64,000 bases of DNA from Nibribacter ruber (GCF_009913235.1 NZ_CP047897.1:1631501-1695500); one strand, 5' to 3'; counted from the stretch's first letter, positions 35,201-43,118 are shown. The notes: generated by a model not told the origin, from the sequence alone. Numbers and translations are program-made.

Positions 35201-35678
35201 CTAAAGTTTTCCAGATCCCGGTGGACAAGCTTGTTGCGTCCAGGCTGTATTCAAAAATTACCTCCTCATTTACAGTTGCAAGAGAGCCTGTTTTCCATTG
35301 CTCCATCATAGCCTCAATGGTAAGCCCAGATTTAGTGGCACCCGAAGTATTTTTAAAAGCAATTCCAAAAGCTGGCACAGTGGAACCAGAAGCTAGAACG
35401 CCTAAGGCTCTGTCTGCGGCACTAGCAGCCCCAACACTATAGATTGCCCCTGAATTACCACTGCCATCATTCACTACTGGAGAAAGCGATTGGTTGATAG
35501 TTCCAGAACCAGCAAGACGTAATGCCTCCCACCCCGCAGGAAGCGTAGTACCCATTCCTTCAAAGTTCTGGGTATAGCTCGCAGAAGATAAGTTTACTTG
35601 CGCCTGTGCATCATTACCGCTCCCGAGCCAAAGGCCAGCCACTAGAAGCAGACTAAGTTTGTGTAAAGGTTTCACCAT
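32286..35678 (-). CDS. Type IX-secreted endonuclease/exonuclease/phosphatase-domain protein
   Basis: 1130 residues. Order: signal peptide (to AQA, about residue 26), a jelly-roll or choice-of-anchor-like domain, an SbsA-type Ig-like domain (about 240-340, DVTAPSLGATPF, then NLTITFNEAVKLG), further Ig/adhesin-like repeats with a four-Cys-poor cleaved-adhesin-like domain around 470-640, then an EEP domain (about 760-1030) with IFAVQEVVD, VVNVHTKAG, LLGDFNDD and TSDHLPVTARF. The last 80 residues (FGVYPNPTVGKITLQLPAKV) form a type A sorting domain. It is probably secreted and surface-attached; DNA, RNA or phosphoesters are possible targets. The minus-strand leader is AT-rich. Confidence 0.88.
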   Translation of the reverse strand: MVKPLHKLSLLLVAGLWLGSGNDAQAQVNLSSASYTQNFEGMGTTLPAGWEALRLAGSGTINQSLSPVVNDGSGNSGAIYSVGAASAADRALGVLASGSTVPAFGIAFKNTSGATKSGLTIEAMMEQWKTGSLATVNEEVIFEYSLDATSLSTGIWKTLASLNLVEKLTDAVDNAAVNGNLAANRTAITGTITETLAPDAIIYLRWKDTNDGGNDGIYAIDDFSVSFIAGATDVTAPSLGATPFMPADNATGIATTTNLTITFNEAVKLGAGAFTLYNLSDNTNSALTAAVEGSTVTLTSATALQPGKNYAIQVAANAVTDIAGNAFAGITDNTTWNFTTASTASPVITTAVSSLTFGTTSQGKTSAVQSYEFSASNLTGDVTVAVTGPFQIAKRAAAELGNFGTTALTFTQAEITAGEKVYVRFAPSAAGAATGSITHNTTGGQEVTVALTGSAFNPYVQNFNDAAFLTNSGWSQFSVSGAQVWASTNFGQTCLSGCTNETPDKAAQINGYSNGNNVNEDWLISPSMDLASFTNYPVLQFASISAFAGNQLKLMYSTDYTGTGNPTAATWTEIPNVFPASNSSVWTVAEGIELPKNANVYVAFVYTSTAEAASRWTVDNFKVEDKASFYQIPTSLLSFGEVAPGAMSDPQTFTLKAAGSGNVTVTAPAGFKVKASGSTYEQSVVVTETAAAAGQIISIVYAPTTKVVLQKGAIAITGTGLDVKTIMVEGSSYFKSETFEVTTFNMEFFATDMKSDTNFEYGPTNDALQVENATKVMQTIKSDIFAVQEVVDEPELDKVVAAMPGYAKRISPAYSFSVRQSNNTTPFPAQKVGFVYNTATVTPVGFRVMFEDLYKRTVDGATNTGIDAGFWSSGRLPYMGIFNVTVDGKTQRVYVVNVHTKAGSESGDYTDRLKDVQVLSDSLKAHYGNVNLILLGDFNDDVSKSTRGANYVSTFNPIVTDVANYKTLTYELSQAGATSHPTVSGGNFLDHIVISNELVDEYIESSIVIEDPRNYISGYLTTTSDHLPVTARFALSGALGIRDAIAGTFGVYPNPTVGKITLQLPAKVSKQSKVNLTLYTTRGEVLLQTAGTEQALNQELSRVLQKSAAGLYLIKIQAGSETYQARVIKN

Positions 35679-36037
35679 AGAAATTAAGTTTTGAAAAGGA
35701 GTTTAGTTAGTAGGAAGTAAGGCCCTCAATCGCCTTATATACAGCAGAATGAGGATTTGCTCATGTTAAACAAAAGTAGCCATTTGGATTGGACTGCATG
35801 TTATGATTGAGTTATTTTTTTCTTCTGTACCAAGGGCTCATCAATTCCTTTCTTCTCCTTCCATTTCTCGCCACCAAACGCAAAAAATGGACCTCCTACC
35901 TAAGACGCTTTCATGCATATTCTACCGCCTGAAATAAATTCTAAATTATTTTGTAAAACATTGTAATTCAACAACTTAAACACGCCACATAAGCTACTTA
36001 AATGCAACTCACGCAAGGTGTTTTTTGTTGATAAAAC
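35679..36037. other. Gene-free region of 359 bp between divergent genes
   Basis: AT-rich. It must hold promoters for the flanking genes, but no convincing -7/-33 pair, repeat or hairpin was recognised. Confidence 0.65.
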
Positions 36038-37072
36038 ATGAAGAAGGTAGTAGACGAGAACGTGATTCCGCTCTTCCAGGAAGAGCAAAAGCAAGACGAG
36101 GGAGCCTGGCGGAAATCCATTCCGGCGCAGGTCTTTCTCAACTATTTTTTTGCCATTAATTACCATATCCACCATAGTTCAGAAGAGGCAGGCGTCAAGC
36201 ACCTGGCGTTTTTCAGGGCCCATACCGCAGACTTGACAGAAACCGACCAGCAGGCGCTTACCAAGATTCTGCACAACTGCTGGAGCACGGAGTATGCCTT
36301 GCGCGCCACCGCCGAATTAGGCGATGAGACCTATTTGCGCAATGCCCTGCACTGGACGTTTCCGCAGGCGTATTATTCTGTCTTTGCCGGGCTGCAGGCG
36401 TTTCTGTACACGCTGGGTGTTAAGACCAACCATGACGCGGTTTTGAGAAGGGAAGCAGGCCGGCTGGTGGTGAAGAATGCCTATCCCAGGGCTGTCGGGT
36501 TTTATGCCGCGGGGGCGTACAATGACTTTAGCGTGCATAGGCTTCCGCTGGCGGGCTATAAACCAGGTCTGCAGATTGCGGGCAAGGAGATTGAGGCCCA
36601 GGCCCAGATTGGTCAGTTCCTGCGCACTACGCGCAAGTTGGTGGCCACGGGCATCCGGTCGCAGATTCAAGGCAATCCTGCTACGGCCATTAGAAGTGCC
36701 AAGACCGGCTTGGTCTTAGACAAGTGGAGTGCCCAACACTGGCAGCAGATTACCTGGCGCATGGGCTACACCACGTTGTTTGATTTGTTGAGCCGCCTGC
36801 GCATTTCTTCCAGCCAGAAGGAGATTGATCGCTTTGTGGAAGCCGCCATTGACTTTAAGCTCTTCCATGAGTCTCTGCTGTCTATTGTGAGCTACCTCAA
36901 CGGCGTACATGAAAGCTACGTGGCCAAGGCATTGGGTTTGGAGGCGTACCAGAAACTGGTGGCTGATCTGCCGGAGCATTTGCGCAACAGCTTTGTAGAA
37001 AACCGGTTCAAAACGCAAGTACAACCGCTGTTTACAGAAGATACGTCTACCCCTATGGCGGTTGCGGCGTAA
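36038..37072 (+). CDS. Protein of unknown function, HEPN-like helical segment
   Basis: 344 residues, soluble, mostly helical, no signal or membrane span. I do not recognise the family. The stretch FPQAYYSVFAGLQAFLYTLG followed by KTNHDAVLRREAG recalls the AYYSxF...H pattern of HEPN-type domains, which include nucleotide- and RNA-acting proteins, but the RxxxxH catalytic motif of HEPN ribonucleases is not evident. The gene has a plain ATG start and stands alone, convergent with another unknown gene across a 52-bp perfect palindrome. Base composition is similar to its neighbours. Confidence 0.7.
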   Translation: MKKVVDENVIPLFQEEQKQDEGAWRKSIPAQVFLNYFFAINYHIHHSSEEAGVKHLAFFRAHTADLTETDQQALTKILHNCWSTEYALRATAELGDETYLRNALHWTFPQAYYSVFAGLQAFLYTLGVKTNHDAVLRREAGRLVVKNAYPRAVGFYAAGAYNDFSVHRLPLAGYKPGLQIAGKEIEAQAQIGQFLRTTRKLVATGIRSQIQGNPATAIRSAKTGLVLDKWSAQHWQQITWRMGYTTLFDLLSRLRISSSQKEIDRFVEAAIDFKLFHESLLSIVSYLNGVHESYVAKALGLEAYQKLVADLPEHLRNSFVENRFKTQVQPLFTEDTSTPMAVAA

Positions 37073-37115
37073 GCTTCTTTCTTTTAAAGGTTGAGATAAT
37101 ATTCTGTTCATATGC

Positions 37116-37153
37116 CGTTTTTGGGCTGTTTTCTAGAAAACAGCCCAAAAACG
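37116..37153. repeat. 38-bp palindromic repeat, copy 17 (perfect, extended to 52 nt)
   Basis: The core CGTTTTTGGGCTG, centre TTTTCTAGAAAA, right arm CAGCCCAAAAACG is flanked by CATATGC and GCATATG, giving a perfect 52-bp palindrome over 37109-37160 between convergent genes. Confidence 0.95.
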
Positions 37154-37176
37154 GCATATGTCTTTTACTAGCGTCT

Positions 37177-37644
37177 TTACTGAGAAGCTAGGCTGCCTAT
37201 TTGTATCTGACTGGCGCCAGCTTCCTCCAGGGCTTTGATCATGCAGTCTTTTATTTGGCTCAAGCGTTCTTCATGGCCTTCAAACAGGGTGAGCACTTCT
37301 TGAGACACCGAGTTGGGATCTGCCTCTCGCTGCATGTTTCCTGCCTGCTCAATGGTGAAGCACATGGCCTTGATTTTTTCGCCCTTCATTTTCACCTGGT
37401 CGGTCTTGAACTTGATTAGGTCCTGAAGCAGGTAATCTTTCACAAATGCCTGTTCCTCCATGTCGGTGTCTGCCAGTCTAAGCACTTCTTTGTAACTCCG
37501 CTCGTGCAGAAATTCCTGAAGCGTGGGCTGTAGGGCTGCGCGTACTTCGGGGTCGCTTATCTGGTGCGCATAGATTAAAATATTGAAAAGCCACCGTAGG
37601 GTGCCGTCGTTTTCCTCAAAGATCAAGGTCAGTTCGCATTTCAT
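37177..37644 (-). CDS. Protein of unknown function (helical, 155 residues)
   Basis: 155 residues, soluble and helical. Not recognised. Features: MKCELTLIFEENDGTLRWLF at the start, then many charged helices with Gln and Glu, and a coiled-coil-like C-terminal half (IKAMCFTIEQAGNMQREADP). Length and coding character support a real gene: it keeps good codon use and ends next to the perfect palindrome. No neighbour suggests a role. Confidence 0.65.
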   Translation of the reverse strand: MKCELTLIFEENDGTLRWLFNILIYAHQISDPEVRAALQPTLQEFLHERSYKEVLRLADTDMEEQAFVKDYLLQDLIKFKTDQVKMKGEKIKAMCFTIEQAGNMQREADPNSVSQEVLTLFEGHEERLSQIKDCMIKALEEAGASQIQIGSLASQ

Positions 37645-37740
37645 AGGTTGGGTAGGAATGTGTACAGGCTATAACGTGATTTGGCTTTGAAGGATTGGTT
37701 TATGCTGGAAAGTAAGGGTTTCGTTTCAAGGTTCATGGTT

Positions 37741-38230
37741 GTTATTGGTGTTCTCTTTTCTATAGCCAGGATATTACTTCCGTGACTTGCAGTTACACCT
37801 TAGTGCACTTCCGTTGGCTATTCCCTTGGTAATGCCTTCTGATGTGGTGCGAATGACCAACCTTGTTTCATCTTCTCTGGTAAGCGGTCACGGCCGCGGG
37901 GCCCCGTCCTTTCCCTTCGCGCTGCTGTTGTTTGTGGGACTTTGTCCCTGCCGCCGCTGGCCGCGGCGCACAAACACCAGAGGCGCTCAGGACCAGGACT
38001 GGCTTGGGTTCCAGTCCTGCTTTCGTTGGATGGTTGGTTGGCTTGTTGCTGGTAATTGCGGTTCCTGTCGATGCAGAGTCATGCGTGCTGCGCACGGTTA
38101 CCTTATCTGTTATCTTTTGCTTGGATTGATTGGTCCAGCATCCGATGATTTGATACAGGGCTAGATATTACTCCGCATGCCTTAATTAATTGCAGATCCC
38201 CCTTGAGGGGGGCGAAGGGGGGTGTTTACG
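37741..38230 (+). repeat. Large dispersed element, copy B
   Basis: Colinear with 6998-6645 read on the minus strand. Shared blocks: GTTATTGGTGTT (37741), GTGCACTTCCGTTGGCTATT (37803-37822), TTGTTTCATCTT (37863-37874), CACGGCCGCGGGGCCCCGTC (37889-37908) and the end block with GCAGATCCCCCTTGAGGGGG (38192-38211) and GGGGTGTT. The stretch between the GC-rich block and the end block differs and is longer here. No coding capacity is shared. Confidence 0.75.
37925..38019. other. Predicted branched stem structure inside dispersed element B
   Basis: CTGTTGTTTGTG (37925-37936) pairs, one mismatch, with CACAAACACCAG (37969-37980), enclosing two hairpins, GGGAC/GTCCC and GCCGC/GCGGC. A further 9-bp hairpin CAGGACTGG/CCAGTCCTG (37994-38019) follows. 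Seen by eye; folding not computed. Confidence 0.5.
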
Positions 38231-38355
38231 TCTGTAGACGATAAGGATCCCTCCTGATTTGAGTGGGTCTGGGGGTTGGAAAATAATGCGTTCTAGAGCT
38301 AATCAAGGTCTGATCCTATCTCACCAGCCGAATCCATCCCTTCGACTTGAACTCT

Positions 38356-38393
38356 CGTTTTTGACCAATTTTCTGGAAAACAGGCCAAAAACG
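38356..38393. repeat. 38-bp palindromic repeat, copy 18
   Basis: CGTTTTTGACCAA, centre TTTTCTGGAAAA, right arm CAGGCCAAAAACG. It lies upstream of lysS. Confidence 0.88.
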
Positions 38394-38529
38394 AGCATGC
38401 CTTTAGGATGCCATGCTACAGATTGTCTTCTCCTAGCTGGGGTATTTCTGATGGGATTCTGCCCGGGTCTGCAAATAATTTCCGAAATTCGCGGGTTGAA
38501 TTATAGAATCCACTGAATTAGACGTTTCC

Positions 38530-40053
38530 ATGCAATTAAGCGAACAGGAACTACGCCGGCGCCATGAGCGCGAAGAGCTCCAGAAGATGGGCATAAACCC
38601 CTACCCTTCCGAACTTTTTGAAGTAAATGCCACGGCCAAGGATATAAAAGAGAAGTACAATCCAGAAGAAAACAACTTCCAGGAAGTAACGCTGGCCGGT
38701 CGCCTCATGAGCCGCCGCGTGATGGGCAAGGCGTCTTTCGCCGAACTCATGGACAGCTCGGGCCGCATCCAGATCTATGTATCCAGAGATGACATCGCGC
38801 CCGGCGAGAACAAGGACCTGTACAACACGGTGTTCAAGAAGATGCTGGACATTGGCGACTTCATTGGCATCAAAGGCTATGTATTCAAGACCCAAGTTGG
38901 TGAAACGTCTGTGCACGTAACTGAACTGACTTTACTTGCCAAGTCCTTGAAACCACTTCCTATTGTGAAGCGTGAGGTAGACGAAAACGGCGTAGAGCAT
39001 GTATACGATGCCTTCTCTGATCCAGAATTACGCTACCGTCAGCGCTACGTGGACTTGGTAGTAAACCCGCACGTGAAAGAGGCCTTCATCAAGCGCACCA
39101 AGCTGGTGAACACCATGCGCGAGTATTTGAACGAGCGTGGGTATCTGGAAGTGGAAACCCCTATCCTGCAGCCTTTGTACGGTGGTGCCGCGGCCCGTCC
39201 GTTCAAGACGCACCACAACACCTTGGACATGACCTTGTATCTGCGTATTGCCAATGAGCTGTACCTGAAGCGTCTGATTGTGGGTGGCTTTGACGGCGTG
39301 TATGAGTTCTCTAAGGACTTCAGAAACGAAGGCATGTCCCGTTTCCATAATCCCGAGTTCACGCAGGTGGAGTTGTACGTAGCCTACAAAGACTACTACT
39401 GGATGATGGACCTGGTAGAAGAGATGGTAGAGAAAGTAGCCTTGGCGCTGCACGGCACCACTGAGGTGCAGGTAGGTGAGAACATCATCAACTTCGCGCG
39501 TCCTTGGAAACGCTTCACCATGTTTGAAGCCATTGAGCACTTCACCAAGATTGACATTTCTGAAATGGATGAGCCGCAATTACGTGAGACTGCAGCCAGC
39601 CTAGGCATCAAACTAGACCCGAACATCGGGAAAGGAAAGATCATTGACGAGATCTTCGGGGAGAAATGTGAGGCGCAGCTGATTCAGCCAACCTTCATCA
39701 CCGACTACCCTGTAGAGATGAGCCCATTGGCCAAGAAGCACCGCAGCAAAGAAGGTTTGGTAGAACGTTTTGAAGCCATTTGCAACGGCAAAGAAATCTG
39801 CAACGCCTTCTCTGAGCTCAACGACCCGATTGACCAGCGCGCCCGCTTTGAGGAGCAGCTGGAACTAGGCAAGCGTGGTGACACAGAGGCCATGGTCTTG
39901 GACGAAGACTTCTTGCGTGCCCTGGAGTACGGCATGCCGCCAACCGCCGGTTTGGGTATTGGCATTGACCGCCTGAGCATGATCATGACCAACTCGCATT
40001 CTATCCAGGACGTGTTGTTCTTCCCGCAAATGAAGCCAGAGAACAATTCTTAA
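38530..40053 (+). CDS. lysS: Lysine--tRNA ligase, class II
   Basis: 507 residues. Charges tRNA-Lys. An N-terminal OB-fold anticodon domain (with [20 protein letters not shown]) precedes the class II core: motif 1 region RMREYL-like with [11 protein letters not shown], motif 2 with [20 protein letters not shown] and motif 3 [13 protein letters not shown] near the C-terminus. Length and order are standard for bacterial LysS. Monocistronic; the downstream stutter and a terminator fused to a palindrome end the transcript. Confidence 0.97.
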   Translation: MQLSEQELRRRHEREELQKMGINPYPSELFEVNATAKDIKEKYNPEENNFQEVTLAGRLMSRRVMGKASFAELMDSSGRIQIYVSRDDIAPGENKDLYNTVFKKMLDIGDFIGIKGYVFKTQVGETSVHVTELTLLAKSLKPLPIVKREVDENGVEHVYDAFSDPELRYRQRYVDLVVNPHVKEAFIKRTKLVNTMREYLNERGYLEVETPILQPLYGGAAARPFKTHHNTLDMTLYLRIANELYLKRLIVGGFDGVYEFSKDFRNEGMSRFHNPEFTQVELYVAYKDYYWMMDLVEEMVEKVALALHGTTEVQVGENIINFARPWKRFTMFEAIEHFTKIDISEMDEPQLRETAASLGIKLDPNIGKGKIIDEIFGEKCEAQLIQPTFITDYPVEMSPLAKKHRSKEGLVERFEAICNGKEICNAFSELNDPIDQRARFEEQLELGKRGDTEAMVLDEDFLRALEYGMPPTAGLGIGIDRLSMIMTNSHSIQDVLFFPQMKPENNS

Positions 40054-40101
40054 TGTGCTAATTTTTTAATGTGCTGATGTGCTAATGTTTATCAGTTTAT
40101 A

Positions 40102-40147
40102 TAAAACAGAAAGGCCGCTCTTCAACAAGAGCGGCCTTTCTGTTTTT
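40102..40147 (+). terminator. lysS terminator, fused to a palindrome
   Basis: AACAGAAAGGCCGCTCTT pairs with AAGAGCGGCCTTTCTGTT over 18 bp, followed by a T-run that is also the left end of palindrome copy 19. The same stem sequence recurs at 42182-42226. Confidence 0.9.
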
Positions 40148-40178
40148 GGCGTATTTCTCAGGAAACAGCCCAAAAACG
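40141..40178. repeat. 38-bp palindromic repeat, copy 19
   Basis: TGTTTTTGGCGTA, centre TTTCTCAGGAAA, right arm CAGCCCAAAAACG, starting in the T-run of the lysS terminator. Confidence 0.85.
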
Positions 40179-40197
40179 GAAAGTCTATAAAAGCGAA

Positions 40198-40226
40198 AAG
40201 CCTTCCCCGTTTGGGAAGGCTTTTCA
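40198..40226. terminator. Short bidirectional terminator
   Basis: AAAAGCCTTCCC pairs with GGGAAGGCTTTT around CGTTT. It is the only hairpin found at the 3' side of the YtxH genes on the minus strand, 235 nt away. Confidence 0.75.
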
Positions 40227-40461
40227 TATTGGTTAAATATCGTAAGGTTACTTTTGGATGTGACTTTCGTCTTGTTCCCTAAGCGCTTCTTGTATCCCTT
40301 AAAAACAATTCCTAAATCGGACTCTACTTCTAAGTTTCAACAAAAAGTGACTTGCTCAGTTCTACTTCATCGCTTTCACTTTATCTATTTAACCAATCAT
40401 ATCTACCTTCTTTAACGGCCTTAGCACCCCTTAGGTTACAGAACCGCCAAAGAATTTGAGA

Positions 40462-40869
40462 TTAGGAAGCGGTATTGGCTCCTCCACCGGTGGTTTTGGC
40501 TCCTTTAGAAGGGGCTTTGGCACCAGAAGGGGTAGCTTCGCCGGCTGCCTCAATGTTGCCGCCGGTTGGGTTGTTGGCCAAATGCGACGTAGCATTGGTG
40601 TTGGAACCAGTGTTGGTCACGTCTGCATCGCCAGAGCCGCCTTTCACTTTGTTCAACAAAGAACCAGCGCCAGCGCTCATAGACTGCAGTTGTTCCATAC
40701 CCGCCTGTAGCTTAGACTCCAGGTCTTTGCCCAACTTAGAGGCTGATTTTTTCAGGTTACCGCGAGTGGCTTCACCTGTTTCAGGGGCCATTAAGATACC
40801 AGCAATGACACCGGCACTAGCGCCTGCCAACATAGCCAGAAGGATTTTTCCGTTATTGTCTTTTTTCAT
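40462..40869 (-). CDS. YtxH domain-containing protein
   Basis: 135 residues. The N-terminus is a YtxH-type domain: a basic start, a Gly/Ala-rich membrane stretch (LLAMLAGASAGVIAGILMAP), then ETGEATRGNLKKSASKLGKD. The remainder is low complexity with Thr, Asn, Gly and Lys (ANNPTGGNIEAAGEATPSGA) and a Lys-rich tail. YtxH proteins are stress-related small membrane proteins of unknown activity. It is adjacent to a second YtxH gene on the same strand (117-nt gap), suggesting a tandem duplication. Confidence 0.88.
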   Translation of the reverse strand: MKKDNNGKILLAMLAGASAGVIAGILMAPETGEATRGNLKKSASKLGKDLESKLQAGMEQLQSMSAGAGSLLNKVKGGSGDADVTNTGSNTNATSHLANNPTGGNIEAAGEATPSGAKAPSKGAKTTGGGANTAS

Positions 40870-40986
40870 GGTTTTACGTTTAAGTACTTGTTATTCTGAT
40901 AAAAGGCCCTGCCCTTAGACACTGCCTTTCAGACTTAACGGGAATACGCGCTTTTGGTTATATAGGCTATTCCCATTGTTTGTGGC

Positions 40987-41262
40987 TTAGGCTTGGTCAG
41001 AGGTTCTTCCGGTGTTGGCGTCTGCTCCCACAGACATGGCATTGTCTTGGTTGGCGTTGTTAAGCATGCTGGCCAGGCCAGAGAATTTCTCCATGTACAC
41101 GGCTACCTGGCCATTGAAGCTTTCCGCCACCTGACCGGCCATTTTCATGAGTCCGTCTCTTGAGTCTTTACCAGTGCCTGGTGCCATTAACAAACCGGCT
41201 ACTACGCCAGCCGCTGCCCCTGCCGCAGCGGCAATTAAAATTTTTGTGCTATCGTTTTTCAT
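40987..41262 (-). CDS. YtxH domain-containing protein (paralogue)
   Basis: 91 residues, with MKNDSTKILIAAAAGAAAGV and GLLMAPGTGKDSRDGLMKMA matching the domain order of the 40462-40869 protein. The tail is short and Asn/Asp-rich. A single N-terminal membrane segment followed by a soluble helix is expected. It is upstream of its paralogue on the same strand, so both may share a promoter or the second may have its own in the 117-nt gap. The function is unknown. Confidence 0.86.
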   Translation of the reverse strand: MKNDSTKILIAAAAGAAAGVVAGLLMAPGTGKDSRDGLMKMAGQVAESFNGQVAVYMEKFSGLASMLNNANQDNAMSVGADANTGRTSDQA

Positions 41263-41414
41263 AATCGTATGGAAAGAAGTATTGTGACATGTATTTTTCA
41301 GCCGAGGCTTCTTTACGCCAAAACGCTGAAGTGGTTTGCAATCATATGGAAAGTCGTAAATATATTACAACTTATATATTTAGTTTTTTACGTATTTATA
41401 CGAGAACAGGTTAG

Positions 41415-41452
41415 CGTTTTTGGTCTGTTTTCTGAAAATTAGCCCAAAAACG
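41415..41452. repeat. 38-bp palindromic repeat, copy 20
   Basis: CGTTTTTGGTCTG, centre TTTTCTGAAAAT, right arm TAGCCCAAAAACG. It lies upstream of the Kazal gene. Confidence 0.87.
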
Positions 41453-41517
41453 GTTATCTAGCCGTAACAAGTACGCATGCCTATTAAAGGCGTGCACCAC
41501 CACCAACTCCTTACCCT

Positions 41518-41763
41518 ATGAAAAAGAGCATTTTGAATCTACTCCCAATGGCGGCAATCTTCATTGCGGCAGGCTGCCAGCAGACGCCAGACAGCACCTG
41601 CATTGACCCCGCCAAAATAAGAACAGACATGGCCTGTACCATGCAGTATGACCCTGTGTGCGGCTGCGACGGCAAAACCTACGGAAACGCCTGCACCGCT
41701 ACTAACGCCGGCGTTACCTCATTTACCAAAGGCGAATGTGCCACCAAGGAAAACGCCCAATAA
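41518..41763 (+). CDS. Kazal-type protease inhibitor lipoprotein
   Basis: 81 residues. Signal with lipobox FIAAGC near residue 19, then a compact Kazal domain (about residues 39-75) with six Cys positions: [20 protein letters not shown] and the final TKGEC. Kazal domains are canonical serine-protease inhibitors; the reactive loop lies between the first two domain cysteines. The mature protein should be a lipid-anchored extracytoplasmic inhibitor. The cupin gene starts 6 nt after its stop, so the two form an operon. What protease it targets is unknown. Confidence 0.88.
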   Translation: MKKSILNLLPMAAIFIAAGCQQTPDSTCIDPAKIRTDMACTMQYDPVCGCDGKTYGNACTATNAGVTSFTKGECATKENAQ

Positions 41764-41769
41764 GCGATT

Positions 41770-42141
41770 ATGGAAAACAAGAAATACGTATTACAGACCG
41801 CCCCTTTCAGAGTACCCACCACAGACGGCAAACTGATTGAAGAGCATTTTGGATTGGCCAGCACCCAGACCAGCGCCTTTAGCGTGGCCCACATGATAGC
41901 CCCACCTCACTGGAGCGAACCACACCAAACCCCGGCCTTTGACGAAGTCACCATTGTCCTGAGGGGCAAAAAACAGATTGAGATAGACGGCGAGGTGATA
42001 GAACTCAGCGCTGGCCAAACGCTGCTTATCAAAGCCGGTGCCCGCATCCGCTACGCCAATCCATATGACCAGGAATGCGAATACTGGTCTGTCTGCGTTC
42101 CCGCGTTTAACATGGACACCGTGCATCGGGAGGAAGAATAG
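41770..42141 (+). CDS. Cupin domain protein
   Basis: 123 residues, a single small beta-barrel cupin. Seen are HWSEPHQTPAFDEVTIVLRG, the first cupin motif with two His and a Glu-like position, and LSAGQTLLIKAGARIRYANP, the second. Metal binding is possible but the substrate cannot be told; small cupins of this kind range from ethanolamine-related proteins to sugar isomerases. It is the second gene of an operon with the Kazal lipoprotein gene. The stop is followed by a palindrome and terminator. Confidence 0.87.
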   Translation: MENKKYVLQTAPFRVPTTDGKLIEEHFGLASTQTSAFSVAHMIAPPHWSEPHQTPAFDEVTIVLRGKKQIEIDGEVIELSAGQTLLIKAGARIRYANPYDQECEYWSVCVPAFNMDTVHREEE

Positions 42142-42151
42142 ATTTGGTGAT

Positions 42152-42189
42152 GCTTTTTGGCTTGTTTTCCAGAAAATAGCCAAAAAACA
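42152..42189. repeat. 38-bp palindromic repeat, copy 21
   Basis: GCTTTTTGGCTTG, centre TTTTCCAGAAAA, right arm TAGCCAAAAAACA. It begins 10 nt after the cupin stop and shares its right A-run with a terminator. Confidence 0.82.
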
Positions 42190-42226
42190 GAAAGGCCGCT
42201 CTATCAAGGGCGGCCTTTCTGTTTTT
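42182..42226. terminator. Terminator fused to a palindrome, near-identical to the lysS terminator
   Basis: AACAGAAAGGCCGCTCT pairs with AGGGCGGCCTTTCTGTT with flanking A- and T-runs. The left arm is the same 17 nt as in the lysS terminator. It serves the cupin operon and possibly fabI from the other side. Confidence 0.88.
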
Positions 42227-42290
42227 ATCATGAACAGGAGGAAAAGATATTTTCACATCACTCTCCCTCCACATTTTCAAATCTAAAAAA

Positions 42291-43118
42291 CTAGTTCTTA
42301 GGAGCGTTGGCTTCCAGTACTTCTACTACGTCTTCAGAGATGCCCATGCTGGAGAAACCACCGTCGTGCATGAGGTTTTGCATGGTTACTTGTCTGGTGA
42401 AGTCAGAGAACAGAGTCACGCAGTAATTGGCGCAGTCCTCGGCAGAGGCGTTGCCCAGCGGCGACATCTTGTCTGCGTAGTCAAAGAAAGCGTCAAACCC
42501 GCCAACGCCGGTACCAGCCGTGGTTTTGGTAGGCGATTGCGAGATGGTGTTCACGCGCACTTTTTTGAGCTTACCAAAGCGGTGGCCGTAGCTGCGGGCA
42601 ATAGACTCCAGCATGGCTTTGGCTTGGGCCATGTCTGTGTAGTCTGGGAATACGCGCTGGGCAGCAATGTAGCTCAGAGCCAAAATAGAACCGTACTCGT
42701 TCATGGCGTCCAATTTCTCGGCTACGTGCATCACCTTATGGAAAGACAAGGCAGACACGTCAATGCTCTTCATGAACCAGTCATAGTTAAGGTCGCCGTA
42801 AGGCTTGTTCTTTCTGATGTTGGGGCTCATGCCAATGGAGTGCAGCACAAAGTCAATCTTGCCACCCAAAATCTCCTGCGCCTGCGTGAACAGGTTGGTC
42901 AAATCTTCTACTGAGGTAGCGTCTGCCGGTACAATCTGAGAACCAGTGGCCTCGGCTAGTTTATTGATCTCACCCATGCGCATGGCCAGCGGCGCGTTGG
43001 ATAAAACAAACGTTGCCCCTTCTGCATGCGCCACTTGGGCCACTTTCCAAGCGATTGATTTCTCATCCAGCGCCCCGAAAATGATTCCGCGCTTTCCTTT
43101 CAGTAAGTTGTATGCCAT
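42291..43118 (-). CDS. fabI: Enoyl-[acyl-carrier-protein] reductase FabI
   Basis: 275 residues. NAD(P)H-dependent reductase of the last step of fatty-acid elongation. SDR fold with the FabI-type start (LLKGKRGIIFGALDEKSIAW), VLHSIGMSPN and the Tyr-(X)6-Lys pair in YTDMAQAKAMLES. C-terminal GGFSSMGIS is as in FabI proteins. Start ATG at 43118. recN lies upstream on the same strand but a hairpin with a long T-run separates them, so fabI probably has its own promoter. Confidence 0.94.
   Translation of the reverse strand: MAYNLLKGKRGIIFGALDEKSIAWKVAQVAHAEGATFVLSNAPLAMRMGEINKLAEATGSQIVPADATSVEDLTNLFTQAQEILGGKIDFVLHSIGMSPNIRKNKPYGDLNYDWFMKSIDVSALSFHKVMHVAEKLDAMNEYGSILALSYIAAQRVFPDYTDMAQAKAMLESIARSYGHRFGKLKKVRVNTISQSPTKTTAGTGVGGFDAFFDYADKMSPLGNASAEDCANYCVTLFSDFTRQVTMQNLMHDGGFSSMGISEDVVEVLEANAPKN

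Larger units (their letters stand above)
37645..38529. other. Gene-free region of 885 bp
   Basis: The longest gap in the window. No credible gene. It contains copy B of the large dispersed element (37741-38230), a predicted branched hairpin structure inside it (37925-38019) and one 38-bp palindrome. Confidence 0.8.
40054..40461. other. Gene-free region of 408 bp
   Basis: Contains an AATGTGCT-type stutter (about 40050-40088), two terminators and a 38-bp palindrome. The stretch 40230-40461 shows nothing recognised. Confidence 0.75.

Noticed and set aside
37787-38164. A 125-residue protein in the 885-bp gap
   Set aside because: The frame runs through the dispersed element and its hairpins, has Arg/Cys-rich composition, and the frame is not shared by the other element copy.
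41648-41836. An open frame overlapping the Kazal and cupin genes
   Set aside because: It is out of frame with two well-supported genes and Pro/Thr-rich, a shadow.
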